From Bombyx mori (taxonomy: Eukaryota; Arthropoda; Insecta; Lepidoptera; Bombycidae): a DNA stretch of 64,000 nt. Positions 26,075 through 37,100 of the stretch are shown piece after piece. The stretch lies in assembly GCF_030269925.1 (NCBI RefSeq), contig NC_085121.1:7457501-7521500 (forward strand), read 5' to 3'. Every line of letters begins with the position of its first letter. Position 1 is the first letter of the stretch. Position numbers and translations under genes: made by a program. The notes below the pieces were generated by a model. It had not been told where the DNA came from, did no database searches, and saw only the letters and a list, made by a program, of their open reading frames with translations.

Positions 26075-26345
26075 TTTTTTTTTTCCTACCTAAGCTGATA
26101 GCCTTGAGAGGCTCTGTCAGCGTAATCGGGCGAGTAGGTGAGCTCGCGAGGCTCAAACCTGACGTTGTTGCTAGCACGAACCCTAGCAAGAACCGTGCTT
26201 CGCAGAATTTACCCCCGGATCGGAAACGCGACCCACTGGGTAGATCCGGCAAGAAACTCACTGGGTATGTCTGTAAGTTAATTTACTGGCCGAGCCCTTC
26301 GTCGCAAGCGACGGGTTCGACGAGAACGATGACCGTTTCTATACA
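26075..26345 (+). mobile_element. Bm1 SINE
   Basis: Well preserved: head AAGCTGATAGCCTTGAGAGG, then GGTGAGCTCGCGAGGCTCAA, CGCGACCCACTGGGTAGATC and CAAGCGACGGGTTCGACGAG. Confidence 0.85.
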
Positions 26346-27954
26346 TCTTCATGAACGACAAATATCATAAAAGCCAGAGCGCACTGGCATCCTGCATACA
26401 ACCTGACTTATCCTATACGTTTGTGTTCCAAATGATTAGCACAGGCTTAACAATAATAACTCGGAAAAAATCACGTACGGTCATGTGGCCCTAAATTAGG
26501 ATTCGCCGTGTTATGGATACCATATTCAAATATTTATATAGATTCAAATATTTACATACTAATATTAATTCAAATGGAACATCCAGACAAAAGAACCAAA
26601 AAACCTATTCGTCATGCAAATATTTTCTCGGTGTGGGAATAGATCCCATGACCCAACGTATGGAAGTCAGGGATGCCAAGTATGGGCTATTATGTTAACT
26701 CATTTTGCTTACTAAAGTGGTGGTCAAAATAGGTGTATTTGAAACTATAAGCAACTTTGCTGCAGGGCTGAACAAAACATAAAGGACAACGGTAACTGAC
26801 CATTTGACAACCTTAAACTAATTAATCTAGGTAAATAGCTTAGTGTAATAAATAATACTTAAATACTATTAGGTCCATACAAAAACTTAAGTTTTGATCG
26901 TCCTAATTTGACACAACTTATCGTACTTATTAAAAACAATACTTTAGTTAGCATGCTCTCAACCAACCTGGTAATAAGTTATCACCGGAGGGAATAGTTA
27001 TCATAGCGCGAGCACCGCTACTCATCTTGAGACACGATAAGTCTTGATTGTGTTGTATCAGGACTGTGCGATCCTTCAAACGCAAGATTAATTAATGCTT
27101 CATTATCCCTGCGTCCACTTAATAAACCGTACCACCAATTAATGTGATCGCAGTATGCTACTAATGAAAAGGTAAAGAATCCTATATAGAAAATATGCGC
27201 TAGTGCCGGTACTTACTGGAGCAAATATAATGAATAATATTTTATTTAATATTAATTCTAAACTACTATTAAAATATTATTACCCGTGTTGTCATCGTTT
27301 GAGAGTACACCACATCTCCGTTTTCACCAACACTTTGTCCAAACACGACATCAAACGGTAACACTAAGGTCATAAGAACTATATTTCAATGCGAGAAAAT
27401 TCAAAACAGAGAATATAATTTTCCAACAGCTGCTATTAAGATAAAAATTAGGGCGAAAACAAATGAAATGAAGCACAGCAGCAACAAAAATAGCCTCCGA
27501 TATCTATAAACGAAAAATAGCAAGATCTATTTAAACGTTCAATGTTTATATTCACAGTCGATTTTACGTAACGTACAAAACACCGACCTACATGCCGAGT
27601 ACAGGGAAAACTGAACTGAAAGCTATAAGGTATAGATTCCTACCCTTAACTGTATTGTAGTGGTGGTTCACATTTACATTGTTTTTCTATTTAATGCCAT
27701 CTATCGTCGAATAGTAAGATCAGTGCTAAGTTTCAGCGAATGTCAGTGTAAAATTTACAGAAACGTTTATCAAAAACGCATCAGCGTGTATCCAAATATT
27801 CTTCGTCTATTATTTTAATTTCTTGAAATACTATTTCAAAAAGATAATTGTGCCAGCTTTGTTTCCAAGTGCAGAGCCAAGATCCGTCAATTGAAGTTGT
27901 ATGCGCGATTTACACTATACCTAATCTATATACGCTAAACACTTCACACTGACA

Positions 27955-28354
27955 GGACTTTTTGGCGGGAACGCGAGGAGTGAATTTGTGTGATTTGTTT
28001 TATTTTGTATACTTAGTGTTTCTTTAGTTTTAAATGTGTAATAACGGTGGCTTATTAACTGTTTAATATCTGTGAAAGTGCACAAATGTGGGAAAATGAA
28101 ACAAAGCCGCTGGACATAACTTCTCGGGATCCTCCTAAAATTCACTGAAAAAAACTCAGTAAATGACCACCATTTTACTGAGATTATACTTCATCCAATA
28201 TCATCTCATCTCATCTCATCTCATTTCATTTCATTTCATTCCAGTTGATTAATGTCTCAAATTAATCATCTTCATTTCATTTCATTTCACTCCAAAATAA
28301 GACATGACCTAAAAGTCTTATTTACCAGGTCATAAAAACCTTTTAAAATAATCA
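27955..28354 (+). repeat. Dispersed ~400-bp repeat, copy A, with pentanucleotide run
   Basis: It shares TGGCGGGAACG, GTGTAATAACGGTGG, GGAAAATGAAACAAAGCCGC and TTACCAGG(T/C)CATAAAA with 44150-44565. Inside it, ATCTC units grade into ATTTC units (about 28199-28240). The origin may be the 5' part of a LINE, but no ORF is visible. Confidence 0.6.
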
Positions 28355-29244
28355 CACTGACAGTGCTATTGACACTTTCTAATTTTGTTCACCGAACTTA
28401 CATGCAAAGACATAAAGACCATAACCCCCAAAAACTATAAGAAAAGAGTTACAGGTTTTATTATAGAATACAATCATTTTAAATAACGTAATCTATTATT
28501 ATTATGCTAACATACCTTTTAATTTTTTTTCTTAAGTCAAATGCCAATAAGGAATATTAATTGTATTGACACGATGGTTATAACCATTTTTTTTGTTTAA
28601 TTTTCTATTAAAATAAGAAAGGGGCTATACACATATAAATAACATTTTAGAAATGCTGAAAACATATTTATTGAATCAAAATGAAATGGCACTATCAATT
28701 TAATTTTTGTTTTAAATTAACTTACTTATAATGGGACAAGAAAATACCGTAAGTTGTATTTGAGATATAATCAAAATCTGAGTAAAATTCTGGAAAATAT
28801 TTGTAAGTTCAATAAACAACTAGCCATTTTCAACGATTTTATTTTGTAACCATTTTTCCATTTCCCACATGTGCTACATGGTTAATAAACCATCATCATT
28901 ATAAGTTTAAACCCGGAGAAACATCAAAAACAATAAAAATGTACACAGCTTAACAACTCTCGTTCCTGGAAAGACTCATGATCTTAGTTTGACAATTTTC
29001 ATTAAACGGCATGGACCCATAGACCTAGTACGGTACGGTACGATCATTCAAGTGACAGTGACACTTGTAGAAAATGCTGACATTATTGAGCGAATCCGGA
29101 CGATAACCTTCTAAAAATAATGGGATATTATTATTTCAATAACAAATATAAATTGTCATCTCTCTTTATCAAATGGAATTACCATATTACTGCGTATTAT
29201 GAAAACCGTGAAAATTTATTTTACAAGTGATACAAACTTCTAAA

Positions 29245-29401
29245 ATGGTTAAAATTTGGAGGCTGGGTTTAATGAGCTATGATACTGCTCTTAATATCCA
29301 ATTAGCTATAGCACGAAAACATCTCGATTCAATTAAGAATGGCCTGGATTTTAATCATGATACCCTTTTACTTGTAGAACATAAACCTGTTTATACAGTA
29401 G
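29245..29401 (+). CDS. LIPT2: LIPT2 exon 1
   Basis: Encodes the first 52 residues plus one base. It begins [16 protein letters not shown] and ends in the LipB-typical stretch EHKPVYTVG. The donor is G|GTGAGC. Intron 1 is 281 bp. Confidence 0.9.
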
Positions 29402-31508
29402 GTGAGCACAACTACCCCAAATATTCTATGATAAATTAGTTAATGACTTGTATGATGCTAATATGCTTGCTGATCCGTGAAAATAGATGAAAACATCAAA
29501 AATATTTCAAATAATCGTTTGAATATACTTAAGTCAATTGTATGTCTTAATAGTCAATTTTCATTTCACTAGCTTTGTTACTAATCGTTAATCCGAAAAA
29601 ATACTGTACAATGTTATAATTATATTAAATCTTTTAATTTTGTTGTTGTTTTTACTAGCACAATATTTTTTGGAAATTACAGGTATAAGAGACAAGACAC
29701 CAAACAATGAAATTCTCAGGCTAAAAAGTCTGGGAGCAGATTTTAAGAAAACAAACAGAGGCGGTCTTGTAACTTTTCATGGGCCTGGTCAATTAGTTGC
29801 ATACCCAATTATAAATTTGAAGTACTATAAACCAAGTGTGAAGTGGTATGTAAATAGTTTGGAAGAAATTGGCATAAGATTGTGTGGTGACTTAGGTAAA
29901 CAAGTTATATTATTTCAAATACAAATATACATCATTTGCTATACAATACTCAAAAACTTTAGGTCAATGTCTAATGTGTCATCAATATTATATCATCAAA
30001 CGTAAGAAAGAATAAACGCCAGTCAATATTTCAATTTTGAAAAGAATATGCATATTGTTTTATTATTAGTGGTGGTAGGACCTCTTGTGAGTCTGCATGA
30101 GTAGGACCACAACCCTACCTATTTCTGCCGTGGTGCAGTAATGTGTTTCGATTTGAAGGGGGGGTAGCCGACGTAACTATACTGAGACCTTAGAACCCAT
30201 ATCTCAAGGTGGGTGGTGGCATTTACGTTGTAGATGTCTGTGGGCTCCAGTAACCATCTAACACCAGGTGGGCTGTGAGCTCGTCCACCTAACTAAACAA
30301 TAAAAATAATAACAGAATATTTGAATTTCTTTTTCACTGACCGCAAGTCATCTGATGAAGTAGAAAATTTGCAAATACACCAAGGATCAATGACTAGTCT
30401 CACTGGTCCATTGATGATTGAGGTGTTTGCAAATTTAATAATGCAAATATAGTATAATAACTGTAAAATTATATTATAATTTAATAAGCTCTATCTAACA
30501 CCATGACTAGCATCAGCTGAAAAAAATTTATTATAAAGTTCATTTTTAATTTGGTTTGCTATGTAAACATGTTTTTAACTCTATTTATTACTACAATACA
30601 CTGATTAACACATTTTTTAACCCAATTGCAACAAATAGTTTACTTCAAGAAAGTAATTAAAATTGTAATTAAAAATTCAACCTCAATTACTAAAATAAAA
30701 ATCAAACAGAAAAATGACATAAGTAATATTAAGAGTATGATTATTGTTAATTTATTTACTACTACCCTGCCAGTTTTACTGCAAAGCAACATCCATTCTT
30801 GTTTGAAGTGTGCAGTCAATATATTATTGAGACCAGATCCTAGTGGACAATGAACTTGCTCATCAAGTGCCTCTGTATTATCTAAGACTGCAGCTGCATA
30901 TAGGCCATTATAATGAGCAGAGAAGCTCAGCCCCGGATTAAATGGTTACAGGAGCTCGAAGACGCTGCTACCACTTTTAGACATAAATTTCAAAACTCAA
31001 TGTAATGTGTACGTTGACTATGGTTTCAAACTAAAATGTAACTTTGCGGGAGTAAGAGCTACTTAAGTATATCATTCTAGACAAATAAAATAAAATGCAT
31101 CCAAATATCTTAACATATGTTTGACAGCTATTTTATTTTCAATCAGGAATTCAAGCCAGCAGATCACCTCACACAGGAGTATGGGTGGCAGATAACAAAA
31201 TAGCCGCAATAGGTGTTCACACCTCGAGATATGTCACAACCCATGGTATTGCAATAAATTGTGATATTGACCTTTCTTGGTTCAAACACATAGACCCCTG
31301 TGGTATAGTTGACAAAGGAGTTACATCATTGACCAAAGAAACAGGAGATTTGTGCACAATAGACAAAATAACACCATTGTTTTTGAGTAAATTTCAAGAT
31401 GTGTTTGAATGTGAGATAGAAGACCTGGACTTGAAGTCCCAAAAAGATATTCTGAGTTATGTATATAATAAATTAATGAAGGAATTGATGGTACAAAATA
31501 CAGCATAA
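29245..31508 (+). CDS. LIPT2: Octanoyl-[acyl-carrier-protein]:protein octanoyltransferase, mitochondrial (LIPT2/LipB family), three exons
   Basis: Join 29245-29401, 29683-29895 and 31147-31508; 732 nt, 243 aa. The family moves the octanoyl group from mitochondrial acyl carrier protein to a lysine of the glycine-cleavage H protein and other lipoyl domains, the first committed step of lipoate synthesis. Seen: the LipB core [12 protein letters not shown] at residues 78-89 in exon 2, the active-site lysine in DNKIAAIG (K141), and the catalytic cysteine in the DPCGI motif (C175). Length matches animal LIPT2 (about 230 aa). Both introns are GT-AG and phase 1, and joining them restores one frame. 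ATG 29245 is chosen because the same-frame upstream GTG is not a eukaryotic start. The N-terminus lacks a long targeting peptide but has basic residues. It converges with the PAN/ZP gene. Confusion with LIPT1/LplA is unlikely because the motifs are those of LipB. Confidence 0.92.
29683..29895 (+). CDS. LIPT2: LIPT2 exon 2
   Basis: The acceptor TTACAG precedes the exon and the donor is TTAG|GTAAAC. The split glycine codon joins exon 1 to [11 protein letters not shown]. It carries the substrate-binding core [18 protein letters not shown]. An open reading frame continues past the donor but loses family similarity. Intron 2 is 1,251 bp and contains a BMC1 tail at 30070-30306. Confidence 0.9.
30070..30306 (+). 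mobile_element. BMC1-type LINE 3' end in LIPT2 intron 2
   Basis: GTGGTAGGACCTCTTGTGAG to ACAATAAAAA; same strand as LIPT2. Confidence 0.75.
31147..31508 (+). CDS. LIPT2: LIPT2 exon 3
   Basis: The acceptor TTTTCAATCAG precedes the exon. A split glycine leads into [19 protein letters not shown]. It holds the catalytic lysine (K141) and cysteine (C175) and ends at TAA 31506-31508. GTG 31185 lies within the exon and is not a start. Confidence 0.9.
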
Positions 31509-31649
31509 AATAATTTAATGATTGAGTATATTATTATGACTGGCCAGCCCAGTGACGGTAATTAATTACCCTTACAGCTGAACTTAGAGGTTGTTCAATT
31601 TCTCTGTTTGAAAAATATTAATGTCGCGAAAAGGTTTATTTGCTTTTAT

Positions 31650-31874
31650 ATTAAAGGTTATATATTATTTATAAGTTTAAATTATTTATAAGTCTGTTGG
31701 AGTGCTTATTTCTTTATTTATTTAAACATATTAAAGTATGTGTAACTATCTCTGTTCCCATAGTACAGTGTCATATGCCTATTTGTTTTGTCGCTGATTA
31801 TTTATTTTAATATCCTTCCTATTTCTGGATATTAAAGGCATAATGTGAAATATTTGTGATTTTAACCAAATAAA
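31650..31874 (+). other. Candidate LIPT2 polyadenylation signals
   Basis: ATTAAA at 31650-31655 and AATAAA at 31869-31874 are the plausible signals downstream of the LIPT2 stop. The second lies just before the Helitron at 31893. AT-rich DNA produces such hexamers by chance, so the choice is open. Confidence 0.3.
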
Positions 31875-31892
31875 TCATAAACGGTATACTAA

Positions 31893-32525
31893 TCTATACT
31901 AATATATAAACAGTGGTTTTTACGGATGTTCCGTTATAACTACTGAACCATGCATCCGATTGACTTGAAACTTGGTAAAATTTATGGGGTCGGTAATTTA
32001 TGGATCTTTGGGGTGCCAAAGCACTTTGTACGTGCTGTACATTTGTATTAAACGAATGGACTCCTCCTGACTGCCCATGATATCAATATTATAGATAGAG
32101 ACAAACGCGTTAATAGACAAAACGTGAAGTAGCTTCGCGCGCGAGCCAAAACAACCGTTCCCACCTAACACACAGCCCTCACTGAGGAACCTTTGAGCGC
32201 GTCAAGTTTACCGACAACTGATGGCTCGGGGCTGAGCCGTGCTCAGCCAACAAACGCGCGCCCGAGGCAGCCCGAGGCACGTCCACACCAGCCGAGGCAT
32301 TTGGCTCGCGAGGCTGCCGCGCGAGCCTGTGCGCTAGGTGGGTAGGCGACCATTGATGTAGAGAATACATGTACTTAATGGATAGGCTAATTGATAGGCT
32401 AATATTTATATGAGTGTTGGACTCCCTACACCAGTTGCGGGGGCGTTAGAGATGAGAATCTTTGTGGGGGTGAGTAATAATATTGTTAATTTTAAATGCC
32501 CAGCGAAGCGCACGGTTACAGCTAG
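31893..32525 (+). mobile_element. Non-autonomous Helitron (about 630 bp)
   Basis: The 5' end is TCTATACTAATATATAA and the 3' end is GCGAAGCGCACGGTTACAGCTAG (CTAG). It sits between an A (31892) and a T (32526), as Helitrons do. There is no target duplication, no terminal inverted repeat and no ORF for Rep/helicase. The interior has a GC-rich insert (about 32100-32350). It shares its ends with the copy at 51837. Confidence 0.75.
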
Positions 32526-34016
32526 TTGATTTATTAGACGTTATCACGTTGATAATAAAATAAAAGAATCAAATAATTTGTACAAAATTTATTATTTGTT
32601 TAATATTGAAAAAATAAATATGTTATTAATCATTTATCTAAATAAATAAGAAGAAATCTCAAGTTGGGTTGAAAGAAATGTTGTTTTATTTCTTTCTTAA
32701 AAATCATTGTACTTAGATTGAAGCGTTCAAGCATACAATAATGCATACAATAGAAATTAAAAGTAGCTTTTTGAGTAACTAAGGGAAGCAAGCTCAATGT
32801 TACTTGATTTAAAAAATGTATCAAACAAATTCTTAACTAAGTACAATATTGTGTAACATTTCTACAAAACCCAACTGAAAGTCCCAATAAAATCTTCTAG
32901 TGCAAAAGATTTTAAGATCTATTTACAATTAATTCAATTTACGTATTTAGAAACCAGACATTTTTATAAACTAAACAATTGTTTGAAATAGTCCAGGCTA
33001 CTCTCATTTAAAAATTTAATTCATATTTAATTTTAAAATTTGCATAGAATAACATAGCTTTAAAAAGTTACACGACTTTTTATTTAAAAATGTATCAGTC
33101 ACAAGTAAATAAAAAAATCAATTTGAATTGTAAATCATTAATTATCATCTATTTACCAATCTATAACATCAGAATAATCCCGTAAAACTTTTCCTGTTTA
33201 TTGTAAACGGTGGTTTTCGGGATTATTCCAAACGAATTTTATATTCCTTAAATATAAAAAGTACTAAAAAATTATACAAAAAAAAACGTTCTTAAATAAT
33301 ACTTATAAAAGAATAAATGCATCATGGAATTTTCGCAAATACTCAAAATGTCCTTGAAATATTCAGCTCCACATTTTGACTGCTTAAACACCTAATATAT
33401 TTCTAAAAATAAACCTATTCAAATTTAAATAAAGTAAATGCATGCAAATTCAATAGATTACCTCTAATATAAATGCAGACCCGGTGGTTACATCTTGCCA
33501 ATATTCTTAAAAACAGAACGCCGTGATTTGACGATACTATGTTACTCGCGAGTGGAGCTCAGTGTGCTTAGTGCGAGTTTTGTAACGTTCACGATAGCGA
33601 GAAAGTTAGCTCAAATTTGTATGGAGTCGGAACGATTGCTTACATTTGCCGCTTTTTTTTTTATTGCTTAGATGGGTGGACGAGCTCACAGCCCACCTGG
33701 TGTTAAGTGTTTACTGGAGCCCATAGACATCCACAACGTAAATGCGCCACCCACCTTGCGATATAAGTTCTAAGGTCTCAAGTATAGTTACAACGGCTGC
33801 CCCGCCCTTCAAACTGAAACGCATTACTGCTTCGCGGCAGAAATAGGCTAGGGACGCTGTTCCAACTGCATACAAATTTGAGTTAATTTTACGCTATCGA
33901 GAAAGTTAAAAAACTCTCACTAAGCAGTAAGCACACGTGTCATTTGTATCACAAGTTCCTGAGTGAGAGTGGTGAAGTCACGAAACATTGTGCGATGTGG
34001 CGAGATTTATGATAAA
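32526..34016. other. Convergent intergenic region / 3' UTR of the PAN/ZP gene
   Basis: AT-rich, no ORF of note, one BMC1 tail. The PAN/ZP transcript must end here; several reverse-strand AATAAA hexamers exist and none can be singled out. Confidence 0.45.
33653..33849 (-). mobile_element. BMC1-type LINE 3' end, truncated
   Basis: Reverse orientation, in the 3' flank or 3' UTR of the PAN/ZP gene and on the same strand, so its AATAAA could serve that gene. Confidence 0.75.
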
Positions 34017-34168
34017 TTACGACATGTGCTTCGGCGGAGTCAGCCACTTGCGCATGTAGTAGCAGAAGATCGTCGCTATGTAGAGAAGGACGAGCAACGC
34101 GCACGCGACTCCGAGCAGGAGCACTGAAGCTTTACTGGGACAGGGCTCCACGATCGTGACCGTTTTTT
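34017..34168 (-). CDS. PAN/ZP protein, exon 13 (transmembrane helix and tail)
   Basis: 152 bp of coding sequence ending at TAA 34019-34017; acceptor TTGTTCTAG. It encodes KTVTIVEPCPSKAS, a hydrophobic helix of about 24 residues (VLLLGVACALLVLLYIATIF) and a short basic cytoplasmic tail. This is the usual end of a membrane-anchored insect ZP protein. Confidence 0.88.
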
Positions 34169-37100
34169 CTAGAACAACAAAGAATAAATTTACGTGAATT
34201 CGTTCCGGTACTATGTTCTCTATTGTATTAATTTGGAAATACAGATCTGTAGAGAAGCCTTCTACAAGATTTTTTATATCTTTCTTATTGTTATCAATCA
34301 ATCAAAAAAATTTTATTCAACATAAATGAAAGTACATATTAGTTGAACGTCAAAAAAAACTACCGCCAATTCACAAAAACTAGCCTCGGTCCTGAGAAGA
34401 ACTGGCAAGAAACTCAGCGGGCATGTCTTTTTTTTTAAATATTAGTTTTTTATTTTTTTTAAATATTCATTTTTACAATGTGTATTATAACGTAACAATT
34501 ATTTCAATAATGAACTCATTCGCACTTTGTGCAATCTTCTAGATAATCATTGATACCAAGAGAACAAGTGAGAGGCCGTATTGAGACACTACACTGGTTG
34601 ATACCAATTTTGCCATAAAGTCATTTAGCATCTCGGCTTGGCCTGAACGTTGTGATGTTGATGAACGATAAAATCTTAGGGCCGTGGGAAACTTTTCCCG
34701 TTCTGTTTTGTCAATAGAATTCAATTGAAACATACCTCCAAAGTTGGCCTCGGAAGCAACTCCGCCGGGCTTGTCAGAACGTAGAAAATCAGTGCTCTGA
34801 TGCTCATCACCAAAGTCCAAGACTAAAATTTCTTGGGAGATATTCATTTCTTCGTCCTGAGCGGGGCCTTCGGTGTCGTTGCGAGGAAGCGAACGCTTCT
34901 TTCTTCCCCAAGACTCGAGAGAATCTCTGCCCCATTCGCACACCGCCTAGAAAATAAATGCGTTAGCATTGTGCCGTAGCAAATGGGAATGTTTCCGCAA
35001 ATTGCCCGTATCTAAGGTTTATTGCTAAAAGTGTCGTTAGCCACGGTCAAAAGTCGTCGGCAGTTTGTTTTTATCTATCATCTTGATTTTTACACTCACC
35101 GGCTCACAAGGTCCAAGACAATACTTGACATTACATTGGAAGATTACACCGTAAGACTCGGTAAATCTAAAGGCTTCGTAAATCGACTGCAGCGCGTTGC
35201 CATCAGGAGTAAAACCTGGGAATATAGCGGGATCGACCGGACATCTGGAAAAAAAATACTTGCTTGTTACTAATTACGGTATCGAATTGAAGAATTTTGT
35301 GAAATTTCCTTGTAAAACGTACCCTTCGTCGTCAATAATCTGGAATGTGGTCTTGGAGTCTTTAGCCATAGCGACACAGCTGCGAGCGAAGATACCGTAA
35401 GGGGCTGTAAAAGGCAAGACAATATGTTAATTCGGCTAAATTAGCATCGAAAAGTGTAACCAAATTAATTAAATTAAGTAAATGCTCACTGTCTTCCGGG
35501 ATCTCGATACGGAAGGCGAGGCTGTCTCCGATGCGAACAGAATCGACCTCGCGTTGACGAGTGTCCAAAATGCGAATGCGCGGTGGAGGTGCTTCCGGAG
35601 AAGCCGTGATCGAAATCATCTCTGGATCTCTAAAAATAAACAGAACAAAGTTTCTTTTAATAAAATTGTATTAAAAATAGTGTAAGAAAAAATGATTTTA
35701 TTCTAAAAAACCTTTTCAGGATATTAATAAAATAACCCTTCTACTCATATCTGTTCATAAAATATTTATAACTGCTGATACCATGCATTTTTTAGTTGAA
35801 TTTAAATATATATATTTTTTTTATATATTTGAATTGTCATCGCCCTTAATAAGTATGCCAAATTTGGATTTAATCCAACGTTTTGAAAGGGGTCAAAATC
35901 ATGTTCAAAGATTCCGTTAAATACTAACATACATACGTCTGAAGCTAATAAAAGCGTATTAATAAAGGGTAATTTGCCGGCCATACTTAAACAGCTGATT
36001 GGTTATAGGACTTTTGTCTGGCAATTAGTTAATCAGCAAACTATCAACGCATATAGCTTAGTCCCACTGTCATATCTTTCCCGCCCGTAGTGCATTACGA
36101 TATTACGGTTTTGAAGACTAAGATTTCGGGGTTATTCCTATCACGAATTTTATTGTGGGTATTGACTTTAAAACCGGATGGTTGTCTTTATTTGTAACGT
36201 TGTATAGAATAGTGAATTTACGTTTGAGAAACGTGACAACTCACATGTATGCCACAATTAATATTTGAGGAATACACAAGTTACCGGGCGCCTTCGTTCG
36301 TGAGTTAAGATTTCGTCGATAGATTGTTCATGATCGTTATCTTCCATTCATTCTCATTAGAAATACTTAAGTACAAAACTATAAAGCTGCTCATCACGTC
36401 CAAATGCGCAACTAAGTTGGGAATTAAATTTTTGTATCTAATTATTGTATACAGGGTGTATGATTTGTTCCAAGATAGAAAACACGTGTTCGAGAAAAAA
36501 TAATTTAGTGATATGTTTTGCATTGCACGCATTGTAAGGCAAATATGTACGATTTAGAGGAAGCGTCTGCCAGTTATCTTCCCGATACATTGTGAGTTCA
36601 AGAATATTGAACTTATTAAAACGACAAGCATGTAAGAGAAGGCTCATTGGCTTAAAAGATAAGACGCTGGCTGTACTTATATAAAGCGATGCGATCATAC
36701 TGGTTTTCAATTCTGCGAAATTGACAGGTGCAAATTTTTCTAGAAAGAAACGTGTGCCTACCACGTAAGAACAACCTCTACATGGAAAAGCTGTTATGAA
36801 AATAAAACCACAAAATATTGTCTACACTAGTAGTCACTTTTATATTGCCCATTTCTTTCGCCAACGAGTCATGCATAAACAATGACATATTAAAAAAATG
36901 AATCGACGGGTGAAAGGCTATTTGATTTAAGCGATAATTTTGCAACTTTACAGCAGAGCCATTGAAAGTTAAATATTTGGAAAACATATGATACCAAAAA
37001 TATCTTTAGCTATTTGAATGGGGTCAACTTAATTGAAGTTCAATTAAAATCATCGAATTATTGATGTTAATACCAAATAAGCCGGACCTTTAATTGCAAA

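Larger units (their letters stand above)
22027..29244. other. Gene-free DNA between the retrotransposon and LIPT2
   Basis: Holds the repeats listed at 23230, 25161, 26075 and 27955. A decayed BMC1-like piece lies near 22505-22625 and another near 26945-27110. The LIPT2 promoter should lie in 28.9-29.24 kb, but no TATA box or initiator stands out. Confidence 0.45.

Noticed and set aside
28190..28290. CRISPR-like or regulatory array
   Set aside because: It is a simple ATCTC/ATTTC pentanucleotide run in a eukaryotic repeat.
34539..34943. Exon 12 read as the terminal exon of the main product
   Set aside because: A consensus GTATGT donor at 34735 gives the exact phase for the TM exon, which has the conserved end of the family. 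The read-through is kept only as a possible isoform.
36438..36987. Minus-strand frames of 108 and 69 codons as nested genes
   Set aside because: They lie inside a segment bounded by inverted repeats, overlap each other's region in different frames, and show no family motif.
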